A stretch of 64,000 bases of DNA from Mucilaginibacter sp. PAMC 26640 (GCA_001596135.1 CP014773.1:682001-746000), one strand, 5' to 3'. Positions 9,689 through 19,640 are shown, counted from the first letter of the stretch. Notes: a model not told the origin generated them from the sequence alone. Numbers and translations: made by a program.

Positions 9689-10825
9689 TTACTCAAAATA
9701 ATTTAGTGTAGAATACCCGCTGCGTTGCAGGTGCTCATCTTGTTTGGCCAGGCTTAAATCTGCCATTACCATTTCTGTAACCAGCGCCTGCAGATCATAT
9801 TGAGGAATCCAACCCAGTTGTTGCCTCGCTTTAGTAGCATCGCCTATTAATAATTCCACTTCTGTTGGCCTGTAGTATTTGGGATCAACCTTTACAACGG
9901 TTTGCCCAAAACGCAAAACGTCGGCATTTAAACCAAGTTCGGCAATGCGCTCTTCATCCATATCAATGATAACCCCTTTTTCGTTAGCTCCCTTGCCACT
10001 AAATTCAATATCTATCCCCAGGTCGCCAAAAGCCATGCGTACAAACTCGCGAACGGGAGTGGTTACACCGGTGGCTATCACATAGTCTTCTGCCTGCTCC
10101 TGCTGCAGCATCAGCCACATAGCAGCAACGTAATCCTTAGCATGCCCCCAATCCCGCTCAGCAGATAAGTTCCCCAGGTAAAGCACCTTTTGCATACCCA
10201 GTGCAATTCTGGTTACCGCGCGGGTAATTTTGCGGGTAACAAAGGTTTCACCGCGTACCGGGCTTTCGTGATTAAACAGAATGCCGTTGCAGGCATATAT
10301 ACCATATGCTTCGCGATAGTTGACGATGATCCAGTAGCCGTATAATTTAGCAACTGCATAGGGTGAGCGTGGATAAAAAGGGGTGGTCTCGCTTTGCGGC
10401 ACAGCCTGCACCAATCCGTATAATTCTGAGGTTGATGCTTGGTAAAGGCGTGTTTTTTGGCTGAGGCCCAACAAACGGATAGCTTCCAGGATGCGCAGTA
10501 CGCCAACGCCATCGGCATTCGCAGTATACTCGGGCATCTCAAAACTTACTTTTACATGGCTTTGTGCACCCAGATTGTATATTTCATCAGGCTGAGTTTC
10601 CTGGATGATGCGGATAAGATTGGTAGAATCGGACAGGTCACCGTAATGCAGATGAAAGTTTACTCCCTGCTTATGCGGATCGTGATAAAGATGATCTATT
10701 CTATCGGTATTGAATAATGATGACCGGCGCTTAACACCATGCACCTCGTACCCTTTTTTAAGCAAAAATTCAGCTAAGTATGCGCCGTCCTGCCCGGTTA
10801 TACCTGTGATTAAAGCCTTTTTCAT
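9689..10825 (-). CDS. gmd: GDP-mannose 4,6-dehydratase
   Basis: A 378-residue short-chain dehydrogenase/reductase. The Rossmann glycine motif GITGQDG is at residues 7-13, ASTSELYG is the usual substrate-site segment, and the catalytic Tyr-Lys pair is in SPYAVAK. It converts GDP-D-mannose to GDP-4-keto-6-deoxymannose, the precursor of GDP-fucose and related deoxysugars for surface polysaccharides. Length matches the family. No fucose synthase follows; the next gene, 2 bp downstream, is the RemB/Wzi-like barrel. Confidence 0.96.
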   Translation of the reverse strand: MKKALITGITGQDGAYLAEFLLKKGYEVHGVKRRSSLFNTDRIDHLYHDPHKQGVNFHLHYGDLSDSTNLIRIIQETQPDEIYNLGAQSHVKVSFEMPEYTANADGVGVLRILEAIRLLGLSQKTRLYQASTSELYGLVQAVPQSETTPFYPRSPYAVAKLYGYWIIVNYREAYGIYACNGILFNHESPVRGETFVTRKITRAVTRIALGMQKVLYLGNLSAERDWGHAKDYVAAMWLMLQQEQAEDYVIATGVTTPVREFVRMAFGDLGIDIEFSGKGANEKGVIIDMDEERIAELGLNADVLRFGQTVVKVDPKYYRPTEVELLIGDATKARQQLGWIPQYDLQALVTEMVMADLSLAKQDEHLQRSGYSTLNYFE

Positions 10826-10916
10826 TAAGGAAAATTAGGGTGAAGATGATTTACCTGCAATATTACCAAAATAATCTAAATAGCGGCTACGGACTCCAAA
10901 CCAGATTAAACTATTC

Positions 10917-11480
10917 TCAAATGCCGGCTACGGTATCTTCCAGTTCGCGGTACCATTCCTCGCCGTATTTACGGATCAGCGGTCCCTTTAAAAATTCATG
11001 TACCGATACTTTCAATTCGTTACCAAAACTACAAGCGGGGCTGCAAATGCTCCACCTGTCGTAATTCAACACATCGAACTCGGGGTACGCCGTGATACGG
11101 ATAGGGTATAAATGGCAAGAGATGGGCTTTTGCCAGGTAATTTCGCCCTGCTCGTACGCTTTTTCGATAGCACATTTAGTGATGCCGTTCTCCCAGGTAA
11201 CGTAGGCGCACTCTTTATTGGTATCAACACAGGGAGTGGTGTAGTCGCCTTCAAAATCGGTAACGTGGGTACCTTCGCGCTCTATGGTAGCAATGCCTTT
11301 AGCAGTCATAAAAGGTTTTACCTTGGGATAGATCTCCGCCAGGATCTCCAGCTCATCATGATTCAGCGGCGCGCCGGAATCACCTTCCAGGCAGCATGCG
11401 CCTTTGCACTTATTTAAATTGCAAACAAAATTTTCGTTAACCACGTCTTCGTGCACAAGCACGCTGCCTACTTCTATCAT
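10917..11480 (-). CDS. DUF3109 cysteine-rich protein
   Basis: A 187-residue cytoplasmic protein of the DUF3109 family. Cysteines are clustered: C20-x4-C25-x3-C29-C30 near the N-terminus, then CVDTNKEC, a mid-protein Cys pair (ITKC and PISCHLYPIRI), and WSICSPAC near the C-terminus. This resembles the YkgJ-type metal or Fe-S cluster families. The biochemical role is unknown. It lies 2 bp downstream of the DUF3108 gene, forming an operon. Confidence 0.88.
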   Translation of the reverse strand: MIEVGSVLVHEDVVNENFVCNLNKCKGACCLEGDSGAPLNHDELEILAEIYPKVKPFMTAKGIATIEREGTHVTDFEGDYTTPCVDTNKECAYVTWENGITKCAIEKAYEQGEITWQKPISCHLYPIRITAYPEFDVLNYDRWSICSPACSFGNELKVSVHEFLKGPLIRKYGEEWYRELEDTVAGI

Positions 11481-11482
11481 AA

Positions 11483-12259
11483 TTATTTTTTTACAGGGTT
11501 TAACGGATATTTCAAGCCGCTTGCCTGTGTAAGATCCATCACTAAACTCCCCACAATCAGTTCAACATGCGCTTTTACGGGGATCCGGTTCTTATCGTCG
11601 GTAATCCACAAATATAGCTTACTATTCTTTTTGAAAATGCGGCCCGGGATAATTGTTGGGTTAAATTTTAAACAGTTAAAAGTACCCAACCCGCAACTAA
11701 TCTTTTCCTTACCCAGGTAAGTTATGGTAAGGGTATGAATACCATCCTCGAGGAAATAACGCAGATCCAGCGTTTGATTTATCTTGAGGTTGGCTACATC
11801 TATATTGCGGGCAAAATAATACGCCGATAGAAAATCAAATACATTCCCCTTGAAAGGGTATTTACCATTATTGGCGGTAATAATATTCTTTTCATGATCA
11901 AAGGTTACCTTATCGGTGTGCTTATAGCCCCCCTCCTTCCTGTCCTCAGCATAATAATAAGGTAGCAGCGTATGCGGATCAATAAAGGTTTGATACAGGT
12001 TACGTACCTTAAAAAGCAGATTAAAGGTGCCGGAAGTATTGGCGGTGGAGTAAATGCGCAAAGCCGGCTTACCTTCAAAATTCTGCGCGCTGTTTTCTAC
12101 CTTTATAACGGCTTCGGCGGCGGTAAAAATACCGTACCTCAGTTTGTAAGTGATCTGCTCCCCCGGTTGAAAAACCACCTCTTCCTTTTTGGTTACCTCC
12201 TGGCTGTAGGCGCAGTTGAAACTTACAAGCGACAATAATAGTAAAAGGTATTTTCTCAT
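11483..12259 (-). CDS. DUF3108 exported protein
   Basis: A 258-residue protein with a signal peptide (about 1-19) and a DUF3108 domain starting FQPGEQITYKLRYGIFTAAEA, a signature of the family. The fold is expected to be beta-rich and periplasmic; the function is not known. It sits between the DUF2480 and DUF3109 genes, all on the same strand. Confidence 0.88.
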   Translation of the reverse strand: MRKYLLLLLSLVSFNCAYSQEVTKKEEVVFQPGEQITYKLRYGIFTAAEAVIKVENSAQNFEGKPALRIYSTANTSGTFNLLFKVRNLYQTFIDPHTLLPYYYAEDRKEGGYKHTDKVTFDHEKNIITANNGKYPFKGNVFDFLSAYYFARNIDVANLKINQTLDLRYFLEDGIHTLTITYLGKEKISCGLGTFNCLKFNPTIIPGRIFKKNSKLYLWITDDKNRIPVKAHVELIVGSLVMDLTQASGLKYPLNPVKK

Positions 12260-12303
12260 TTATTTAATGGTACGCTCCATAGACTGTAAACCGGCAAGCC
12301 GGT

Positions 12304-12819
12304 TTAGTCCCTGCGTTTATATATCGGAACAGTAGAGCAAGGTTCGCCAAACATCAGGCTTTTGGTAACTGGTGTAAGCCTCTTGGTAAGCTCTACATAG
12401 GCTGATACCGGTACAGGGATATCTCCACAACCTTTTAAAACGATGCGCTGATCGCGATATTGCTCTACATCCATACCCGCTATTTGCTTAATGAATAAAA
12501 CAGTTTCCAACACCTCCGCATCGCCAAAAACAACCTCTTTGGCATAAGGTGCCAGCTTATTGGAAAGCAACATATAGGCCCACGCCGGAACGATAGCATC
12601 TGCGGTGCAGGTTAGTGCTACAAATTTATCCTGATACTGTGCCCAATCGTGGGCTTTTACAAAATCTCTAAAGTCCTTCTCGCGCAGCATTAGTCCATGA
12701 AATAAATTATCTTTTATGTCATAAACCACGCGTTCGCCCTGCGGATAAAACGAAGCAGGATCAAGCGTAACCAAGCCGCTTTGGGCTACTTTATTCACAA
12801 TATTTTCCTGTATTTCCAT
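12304..12819 (-). CDS. DUF2480 family protein
   Basis: A 171-residue cytoplasmic protein matching the Bacteroidota-specific DUF2480 family (VNKVAQSGLVTLD and DLFHGLMLREKDFR-like segments). The function is unknown. It contains no membrane segment. Its stop codon lies inside a 9-bp inverted repeat (12287-12306), which may slow ribosomes or polymerase before the DUF3108 gene. It is separated from the ppiD-like gene upstream by a good terminator. Confidence 0.88.
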   Translation of the reverse strand: MEIQENIVNKVAQSGLVTLDPASFYPQGERVVYDIKDNLFHGLMLREKDFRDFVKAHDWAQYQDKFVALTCTADAIVPAWAYMLLSNKLAPYAKEVVFGDAEVLETVLFIKQIAGMDVEQYRDQRIVLKGCGDIPVPVSAYVELTKRLTPVTKSLMFGEPCSTVPIYKRRD

Positions 12820-12841
12820 GGTGTGGTAAAACCCTTTAAAA

Positions 12842-12880
12842 TAAAAAAATCCGGCAAAAGCTTTAACGCTGTTGCCGGAT
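12842..12880 (-). terminator. Rho-independent terminator of the ppiD-like gene
   Basis: A perfect 9-bp stem (ATCCGGCAA at 12849-12857, TTGCCGGAT at 12872-12880, 14-nt loop) is followed on the minus strand by seven T residues. It lies 23 bp after the stop of the ppiD-like gene and just before the DUF2480 start. Confidence 0.85.
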
Positions 12881-12902
12881 GTAAAATTACTTTAAATTTA
12901 GC

Positions 12903-15008
12903 TTATAAGAACTTGGCTCTGTTATCTTTTACATTCGCCTTATCTTTCAGCGCATCAAGCACCTGGCCTTCCGCACGCTGAGCCAATGCCTGGCCAAGGG
13001 TTTGTTTCTCTCTAACAGAATTTGTAAGCGCCGCAGGATTTACAAAGCTATCTAATGAGAAAACATAAACGCCTTGTACACCTGCAATAGGCTTAGATAT
13101 TTTATTTGGCTGCGAACCAAAAACAGTACCTATAACTTTATACTCCGCATTGGCGCCTGGTATAACAGGGTTAGCAAAAACAATGTTCTGAACCGGCACT
13201 ACCTTGCTGCCTGCTTTTGCAGCAACCTGGTCAATTGAAGATGCACCATTCAATGCAGCCTGGAATTTCTCGGTCAACTGTTTGCCTTTTACAACAACTT
13301 TCACAGCCGGCTCAATTTGCTTTTTAACCGCATCCAAGCTTAAGAAACCAATCGGTTTAATTTCCTGAAGGCGGGCTATAACATATTGATTTCCTACCGG
13401 ATAAACTTCTTCAGAGAAATCACCTTTCTCGGCTTTGAAAGCCCATTTAACCACAGTGCGTGCATTGTCTAGACCTTGAACCGCTGCTGCTGTTCCATTT
13501 ACATCCTCTGCTTTTTTAACAGTTAAACCTGCTTTTTTTGCTTCGGCATCAAAGTTATCTTTATTTAAAGAGGTAAGGAAAGCTTGTGCTTTACTGTAAA
13601 CTGAGGTTTGAGTAGTCTGGCTTGCATCTAAAGGCTTATCAACCATCGCAACCTTAACCACTTTAGAAGTGCCTTTTTGATCCTGGATCTCTATCAGGTG
13701 TACACCGAATTGAGTTGTGATAATTTTTACATCACCTTTCTTGCCTTCAAAAACTGCATCGTCAAAAGCAGGCACCATAGCACCACGTGCAAATGTGCCC
13801 AAGTCTCCGCCTTTTGCGCCTGAAGCCTTATCTATTGAAAAAGTTTGTGCTAGGTCTGCAAATGATTTTCCACCTTCAATCAGCTTCTTTAATGAATCTG
13901 CCTTAGCACGTGCCTTATCGATTCCGCCTGCTGTTGCAGGGTCAATTAAAATGTGGCGTGCTTTAACCGAATCAGGGCCTACCTTAGCATCTACCAGTTT
14001 AGCTAATTTATAGCTTCCGTTTGACAAGTATGGACCAAATACAAAACCTTTTTCTGCATTGAACATTACCGAATCAAGCTTAGGCTCTAACTGACCTTTG
14101 TGCAGGTAGGTAATTGGCGATTTGGTTTCTGAATTCACCTGTACAAACAATGAATCGTTTGTAGAAGCTTTAAAGTCGACAGCCAGTTTATCAACCTGCG
14201 TTTTTATAGCGGCTGAATCTGCGGCAGATGGTGCAGCGTTAAAACTTACATAATCAAAGCTGCGTAACTCCTCTTTATTTTTAAACTCGCTTTTGTGCTC
14301 GTTATAGTAGGTGCTGTAATCATCGTCCGTTAAAGTAACCTTACTATCAGGGATAGATGCATAATCAAGCACGGTATACTTAAAGTTGGCCAGCTTGTTT
14401 TTTGCCTGATAATCATCCTGCGCATCAAGCGAGTTCACATACAGGCCATTAGCGATTAACGTAGTATATTTTTGCTCTTTTTTAGCTTTTATCAATTCCT
14501 TTACAAAGGTACCCCACGCGTTTGACTGCGCCGTATCTTTGCTGGTTTGCAAATAAGTTAAAAACTGGTTCAGCCTCGCCCTATCAAACTGGCCGGTTTG
14601 CTGGTTGCTAAACTGGCGCATGATCTGCGGATCAGGGTTAGCACCGCTAATCATCGACTGGCTTTCTGCTTCGCCCACAACTATCCCGAGTTTTTCAACT
14701 TCTTTAGTTAAAAGCCTGTCTCTCAAAAACTGGTTCCAGGTTGTTTCCTGCAGATAGTTAGTTATTTGAGGCGTTATGCTCTGGCCCGACTGCTGTTTGA
14801 ACTGCGCCGTAGTTTGATCTAACCTTTGGCTAAAATCAGCATAGCTAATGGCATTGCCATTCACTTCGCCAACTTCGCTTGCGTTGTCCTTAAAAAAAGA
14901 ACTACCCGACTTTAAAACTTCGCCCGCCACGAAGGCAACCAGCGCAAAACCAATAACAATTGCGAGAATTCTTCCCATCCGGTCCCGCAAATAACCCATT
15001 ATGCCCAT
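12903..15008 (-). CDS. Membrane-anchored PpiD-like peptidyl-prolyl isomerase
   Basis: A 701-residue protein with the PpiD architecture: a short cytoplasmic N-terminus and one transmembrane helix (about 12-30), a SurA/PpiD N-terminal chaperone domain (about 35-240), a PpiC parvulin domain (about 345-445, with ARHILID, GGDLGTFARG and FGVHLIEI) and a C-terminal region. It is expected to assist folding of newly exported proteins at the inner membrane. It ends the coaX-OM barrel-lptC series and is followed by a strong terminator, so it is probably last in that transcript. Residue positions are approximate. Confidence 0.9.
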   Translation of the reverse strand: MGIMGYLRDRMGRILAIVIGFALVAFVAGEVLKSGSSFFKDNASEVGEVNGNAISYADFSQRLDQTTAQFKQQSGQSITPQITNYLQETTWNQFLRDRLLTKEVEKLGIVVGEAESQSMISGANPDPQIMRQFSNQQTGQFDRARLNQFLTYLQTSKDTAQSNAWGTFVKELIKAKKEQKYTTLIANGLYVNSLDAQDDYQAKNKLANFKYTVLDYASIPDSKVTLTDDDYSTYYNEHKSEFKNKEELRSFDYVSFNAAPSAADSAAIKTQVDKLAVDFKASTNDSLFVQVNSETKSPITYLHKGQLEPKLDSVMFNAEKGFVFGPYLSNGSYKLAKLVDAKVGPDSVKARHILIDPATAGGIDKARAKADSLKKLIEGGKSFADLAQTFSIDKASGAKGGDLGTFARGAMVPAFDDAVFEGKKGDVKIITTQFGVHLIEIQDQKGTSKVVKVAMVDKPLDASQTTQTSVYSKAQAFLTSLNKDNFDAEAKKAGLTVKKAEDVNGTAAAVQGLDNARTVVKWAFKAEKGDFSEEVYPVGNQYVIARLQEIKPIGFLSLDAVKKQIEPAVKVVVKGKQLTEKFQAALNGASSIDQVAAKAGSKVVPVQNIVFANPVIPGANAEYKVIGTVFGSQPNKISKPIAGVQGVYVFSLDSFVNPAALTNSVREKQTLGQALAQRAEGQVLDALKDKANVKDNRAKFL

Positions 15009-15102
15009 ATAACTCTATATATTTTATATTCCTCAAAAAGAGGCGCAAGATACAACTTTTACTAAAATTCTCTAATACAATTTTTTGCGCGATAGGTTTG
15101 CG

Positions 15103-15705
15103 TTATTGTTGCGAAAAATTACTCCCGTTTACGTGTATTACCGCGGTGGAATTTTGAAATATCGGGTGCTGCAATTTATCATCGCTGGTAAAACTACTTC
15201 CGCGCATGATATCGCCCCCTACCTTAGTCATCTCTACCGGCTTATTTGAATAGTAGATCTTCTTGATCTGATCCCAGATCAATTCTTCAGATTTATACAC
15301 AGTTCCCTCAGCGTTCTGAGCAACCACATTCCTATGGAATTCGATGAACTTATCGTCCTTCAGCATAATGGCCGAGTCTGCCACTATCTGCCCTGCGGGC
15401 TTCACATCTTTATCTAAAAATACAATTTTGACGCCTTTTGGGAGTACCTTATAAGGATTTTTGATCGCATACTCCAGCATGAGAGGTGATTGCATCTGGA
15501 ATTTAACAAAGCCCGAATCGCTAAAAATAACATCGAGCCCTGTGGTGCGCTGTACCGGCTTGGTGGCATCGGCGGCGGCAATAGCTTTAATTTTATTAAT
15601 ATCGTTTTCGCAGGCTGTCAGGAACGCCATGGCGAGGATTGCCACAGCGACAGGAACAAAGGAGAACTGCCTGCCGACGGTATGCATAAAGTTGCTATTA
15701 ATCAT
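15103..15705 (-). CDS. lptC: LPS export ABC transporter periplasmic protein LptC
   Basis: A 200-residue protein with an N-terminal hydrophobic segment ending in a lipobox-like LTAC and a single LptC-type domain (GLDVIFSDSGFVKFQ, VLPKGVKIVFLDKD, ADSAIMLKDD). LptC passes LPS from the inner-membrane LptBFG complex to the periplasmic bridge. It may start at 15705 or at the internal ATG at 15687. Its start overlaps the upstream barrel gene by 8 bp. Having the LptC anchor end in a lipobox is a Bacteroidota-type variation. Confidence 0.85.
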   Translation of the reverse strand: MINSNFMHTVGRQFSFVPVAVAILAMAFLTACENDINKIKAIAAADATKPVQRTTGLDVIFSDSGFVKFQMQSPLMLEYAIKNPYKVLPKGVKIVFLDKDVKPAGQIVADSAIMLKDDKFIEFHRNVVAQNAEGTVYKSEELIWDQIKKIYYSNKPVEMTKVGGDIMRGSSFTSDDKLQHPIFQNSTAVIHVNGSNFSQQ

Positions 15706-17020
15706 ACTTGTACTTCACAAACCAAAGATCGTTCAGTGTGAAGGATAAGTGCAGGTTAAGATAGTTTTCTTTTACCAGGCTGTTGGTTAGCGTACCGCGT
15801 ACGCCGTATTCTGCTGCAAGGTTTATCTTGTAAAAAGCAGTGTTGTTACGCGGCAATGGTAAGCCGATACCAAAAGTACCTGCGTACTTTTTAATGTTAA
15901 CGCTGTTAAGATTTAAATACGTTTGATCGTAAATGAAACCAAAGCGGTAATCCACACGGGCAAAGTAATTGGATAACGAGTTGGCATTTGGTGTAATTTG
16001 GCCACCCACGTTAAATGTTTTGCTGTTTTGCAAGCCTTGGTTCACACCTGCAATTGTCAGGGTAGACCAGTTGCCGATGCTGTAATCGGCACCTATTAAA
16101 TATTTACCATCATACTGGTAACTTAAACCAAACCGGTTGATCTGCGGAAGTTGAATTTTACCTTTTGGCGTTTGCCTGTTAATTATACTATCAGTAGCTA
16201 TATCCTGGTTACCACTGGCATCTGTAAAATATTGGCTAACTATATAGCTGTTCTGTGTATTGATCTTGGTATTTGCAGATCCTGAATAGCCCAAAACAAG
16301 GTGTTTACGATCTGTAAAATCGATGCTGTATTGCACACCGTAATCATAATTTAAACCCCTAACGCTGTTGCTTTCTTCAACTCTGGAGTTTAACAGACCA
16401 AATAAATTTGGTACTTCTGTTGATTGGGTTTCTTTGAGATTACCAAATATATATGAACCGTTAGCACCCACCGAAAGATGTTTGCCTATCCTTACACCGT
16501 AACCAAGGCTAAATTTAGTTAACCCGCCGTCGCCGCCATATACGTAATTAACGGCATTTGTATCTGCAGGTAAACCAGTACCGAAATTCGTTAGTTTTTG
16601 CCTGTAATCATAACCCAGCTCTGTATACGGCCTTAAACCGAATGTAAGCGCGGAGTGCTTGGTAAGTGGAATACCGAATGCGATGTGGCTAAGTCTGAAA
16701 TTTGAATTGGTTTGATTGGTTTGACCTGTCTTGCTAAGGGTATTGATATTGCTGGAGATCCCCGCATCGATAACGGTGTAGTTTATCGAAGAATAAGAAG
16801 CCGGGTTTAAAAAGTTCACATAGTTAAAACTATTGATTTTGTTGATGGCAGTACCTATCCCTCCCATACCGATACTTTGCGGCAACACGGGTGAAGTAAG
16901 ATCACCAAGGCCATATCTTGAGTAAGGCGAGCTTGTAGTTGCAGTAGACTGCGCATTGGCGCCAATTGCCGTTACCGTAATAGAAAGTATGAGTAAGAAG
17001 AACCTTATATATCTAATCAT
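15698..17020 (-). CDS. Outer-membrane beta-barrel protein, FadL/OmpP1-like
   Basis: A 440-residue exported protein with a signal peptide ending ANAQ (about residue 24). The mature part begins SPYSRYGLGDL and shows regular amphipathic strands to the end (terminal FVKYKYD), as in Bacteroidota FadL/OmpP1-like barrels. The ligand is unknown. It overlaps coaX upstream (8 bp) and lptC downstream (8 bp), so the three are tightly coupled, a common arrangement in this phylum. Confidence 0.75.
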   Translation of the reverse strand: MIRYIRFFLLILSITVTAIGANAQSTATTSSPYSRYGLGDLTSPVLPQSIGMGGIGTAINKINSFNYVNFLNPASYSSINYTVIDAGISSNINTLSKTGQTNQTNSNFRLSHIAFGIPLTKHSALTFGLRPYTELGYDYRQKLTNFGTGLPADTNAVNYVYGGDGGLTKFSLGYGVRIGKHLSVGANGSYIFGNLKETQSTEVPNLFGLLNSRVEESNSVRGLNYDYGVQYSIDFTDRKHLVLGYSGSANTKINTQNSYIVSQYFTDASGNQDIATDSIINRQTPKGKIQLPQINRFGLSYQYDGKYLIGADYSIGNWSTLTIAGVNQGLQNSKTFNVGGQITPNANSLSNYFARVDYRFGFIYDQTYLNLNSVNIKKYAGTFGIGLPLPRNNTAFYKINLAAEYGVRGTLTNSLVKENYLNLHLSFTLNDLWFVKYKYD

Positions 17021-17756
17021 TATGCTTTTGTATAGCTGCGTTTAAACCTTTGAGAACCAGATAAGGCTCATTTTTTATATAGGGGGCAAAGATGCTATTT
17101 TTTAATAGCGTATCAAAAAAAATACTATCCCCCCCGTGTAGTATGATATTGTACGCTTTTTGTGTTTTTATGTACTCGTTTATGAAGCCCGTAAGCTCGT
17201 ATTTTATACCATTTTGTACGCCGGATATAATGGCCGACGTGGTATCATTACCATAGGCTTCGTTAAATTTATTATCAGCCGAAATCAGCGGTAAACCGCC
17301 TGTATAATAATTTAAGGCTTTATAACGCATATTCAACCCCGGCGATATGCTGCCGCCGAAATAATTTGCAAAGGCGTCAACATAATCGTAAGTGATGGTA
17401 GTGCCCCCGCCGATGATCATGTTTGCTACATCGGGGTATAAATAACTGGCACCTATAACTGCTGCCAGCCGGTCGGGCCCTAAGGTTTTTGGCGTTTTGT
17501 AATGGTTTTTAATCCCGGTAGCTACGCTGCTGTTAAAATGTAACACTTCAAACTGAGCTTGCAGCAAACGCTGCCAGGGCTGCTGTTCGTTTCTAACCGA
17601 TGACAATATCACTTTGCTGATCGTATATTTATCCAGCAACACGGATAGTTCATCAATGGTTGGTTGTTGATACTGCTGCACTTCGGCCAAATCGTCATTT
17701 GTAAAAACGGCAAATTTGGTAAGGGTATTACCAATATCAATAACCAGGTTTGCCAT
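17013..17756 (-). CDS. coaX: Type III pantothenate kinase
   Basis: A 247-residue ASKHA-fold kinase of the CoaX family, catalysing the first step of coenzyme A synthesis. Visible motifs are DIGNT (residues 6-10), the pantothenate-site GPDR, and GGSISPGL. At the position where the family normally has DAGT (usually IDAGT.ITYD) this protein reads IGGGTTITYD: the conserved Asp is Gly. The codon is unambiguous in the given sequence. The start overlaps the purQ stop by 1 bp (TAATG). Family assignment is firm; activity is less certain because of this change. Confidence 0.9.
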   Translation of the reverse strand: MANLVIDIGNTLTKFAVFTNDDLAEVQQYQQPTIDELSVLLDKYTISKVILSSVRNEQQPWQRLLQAQFEVLHFNSSVATGIKNHYKTPKTLGPDRLAAVIGASYLYPDVANMIIGGGTTITYDYVDAFANYFGGSISPGLNMRYKALNYYTGGLPLISADNKFNEAYGNDTTSAIISGVQNGIKYELTGFINEYIKTQKAYNIILHGGDSIFFDTLLKNSIFAPYIKNEPYLVLKGLNAAIQKHND

Positions 17757-18448
17757 TAAGCTTTCGCCAGCGCTAATATCGATTCGAATATTGTAAGGCC
17801 ATCTTCATTGCCAACCAATGATTCTGACGCTCTTTCGGGATGTGGCATAAATCCAAACACGTTACGTTCCGCGTTACAAACACCGGCAATATTCTCTACC
17901 GAACCATTAGGGTTGCTGTCGTCGGTGATATTACCTGCCTCGTCGCAATAACGGAATAACACCTGGTCGTTATCATTAAGCGCTTTAATTACATCGGCAT
18001 CAGCAAAATAGTTGCCTTCGCCATGTGCAATCGGGATCTTTAACGCGCGCTCCGGATCCAGCTGACGGGTAACCAATGAATTGGCCGTTTGTGGTTTGAG
18101 GTAAATGTTGCGGCAAATAAATTTGCGGTTTTTGTTATGCAGCAAAGCGCCCGGTACCAAGCCTGCTTCTGCCAGGATCTGGAAACCGTTGCAGATGCCC
18201 AGCACCTTGCCACCTTTAGCGGCAAACTGGATAACTTCCTGCATGATTGGTGAAAAACGGGCTATCGCGCCAGAGCGCAAATAATCGCCAAAAGAAAAAC
18301 CGCCCGGCAAAACAATGAACTCTGCACCCTGCAGGTCGTGGTCTTTATGCCACAACCTAACCACTTGCTGGCCCATTACATTTTGCAGAACGTGGATGAT
18401 ATCTTCATCACAATTGGAGCCGGGAAATATTACTACGCCAAATTTCAT
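17756..18448 (-). CDS. purQ: Phosphoribosylformylglycinamidine synthase, glutaminase subunit PurQ
   Basis: A 230-residue class I glutamine amidotransferase. The nucleophile Cys is in GICNGFQIL, the catalytic His-x-Glu in PHPERASE, and the N-terminus FPGSNCDEDI is diagnostic of PurQ. It supplies ammonia to PurL in step four of purine synthesis. A separate purQ implies the small PurL/PurS form of the enzyme, encoded elsewhere. It is coupled to coaX by 1-bp overlap. Confidence 0.96.
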   Translation of the reverse strand: MKFGVVIFPGSNCDEDIIHVLQNVMGQQVVRLWHKDHDLQGAEFIVLPGGFSFGDYLRSGAIARFSPIMQEVIQFAAKGGKVLGICNGFQILAEAGLVPGALLHNKNRKFICRNIYLKPQTANSLVTRQLDPERALKIPIAHGEGNYFADADVIKALNDNDQVLFRYCDEAGNITDDSNPNGSVENIAGVCNAERNVFGFMPHPERASESLVGNEDGLTIFESILALAKA

Positions 18449-18493
18449 GCTACAAAACTAATATATAAGCCGAAACTTGAACGAATGTAAAAG

Positions 18494-19480
18494 TTAAAAA
18501 GTGTTAAACTGGAAATATATTATACTGATCAGCAGTAATAAATACAGGCTTTCATAAAACCATTTGGTAGTGGCATTGATGAAATAATAAGAGAAAAACA
18601 CCGCTGCGGGTACTGCACACAATAAAAAATGATTTAAATTGAACTCTGCACGTACATAAAACGACAATCCCGCAATTAAAAACATAATGAATAATAGCTG
18701 GAACGATTTACGCACGTGCACATAACTTTTATAGAAATTCTGCTGCAGTTTTACAAAATATAGGGCGATGATAACGATGACAGGAATCAAAACCAGGTAA
18801 TCCAGGTATTCGATATGGATGCGGTTTGGAAACTTGCTGCCCAACGGCGCCCAGATCTCATAAAAGCCCGCAAACCGGCCGTTCAGATAATAGAACACCG
18901 CTAAAAAGAAGAATACAGTAAGGTAGCCCAACACGCCGGAGATCCACTCGCGCCAGTTGAATGGCTTAAATATGATAAGCGCCACCCAGATAGCCAGGAA
19001 CAAATAAATGAAAGGGAAGTAAATAAGTGATCCCAAGGCTACGATCATCCCCAGGTCATAGGCGATAGACTTGGCATCCTCGCTTTTATAAAAGCTCAGC
19101 AGTTTAAACAGCATCCAAATGAGCAGGAAATTGCAGATGAGCGGTGCGCTCAACACCATGAACGGGGCAAAAAGGGCCGTAAGTGTAACATACATCAGCG
19201 CAGGCAAAAAACTGGGTTTGCCCAACAGATTATGATGGTTTACCAGGTAATTAAGCAAAACCGCCTGCCCCAACACCAGCACACCGGCTAAAAACATATT
19301 TAAAACAGGCGAAAATGCGTACTCATAAGCCACAGGTACCAGCAGGCGGGCAAATGGCTCAACAAAAACAAATTCCAGTTTATCCGGCACCTGTACCAGG
19401 TAACCTATGCGCAGCGCAAACAACAAAATGGCAAGCCATAAAACATTGAGCGGATTATACACCTTAAAAATATTTACCAT
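18494..19480 (-). CDS. DUF6427-like polytopic membrane protein
   Basis: A 328-residue inner-membrane protein with about eight to ten hydrophobic helices and almost no soluble domain. The N-terminus (MVNIFKVYNPLNVLWLAILL) and overall pattern resemble the Bacteroidota DUF6427 family; the family call is from memory and moderate in certainty. It lies between purQ and the glycosyltransferase on the same strand. The function is unknown. Confidence 0.7.
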   Translation of the reverse strand: MVNIFKVYNPLNVLWLAILLFALRIGYLVQVPDKLEFVFVEPFARLLVPVAYEYAFSPVLNMFLAGVLVLGQAVLLNYLVNHHNLLGKPSFLPALMYVTLTALFAPFMVLSAPLICNFLLIWMLFKLLSFYKSEDAKSIAYDLGMIVALGSLIYFPFIYLFLAIWVALIIFKPFNWREWISGVLGYLTVFFFLAVFYYLNGRFAGFYEIWAPLGSKFPNRIHIEYLDYLVLIPVIVIIALYFVKLQQNFYKSYVHVRKSFQLLFIMFLIAGLSFYVRAEFNLNHFLLCAVPAAVFFSYYFINATTKWFYESLYLLLLISIIYFQFNTF

Positions 19481-19572
19481 AGCGGCTTGCTTGTTGCGGC
19501 AAAATTAGCAGAAAAAGCGTTTAGGTTGTAATTGATTATTTGAAGGTAAAATATACTGTCCTTTTGGCTATT

Positions 19573-19640
19573 TTACTCACCCCGACATCGCTGCCGCTCG
19601 TCACCCCTCTCTGCTTCGCAAAGAAGGGTTGGCAAAAAAA
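19573..19640. repeat. Candidate dispersed intergenic repeat with imperfect hairpin
   Basis: TCACCCC occurs twice (19577-19583 and 19601-19607) and the second copy runs into an imperfect stem-loop around CTTCG (about 19608-19625). The composition and CTTCG loop resemble short intergenic repeats I associate with Sphingobacteriaceae genomes. Only one copy is in the window, so repetition is inferred. Confidence 0.3.
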
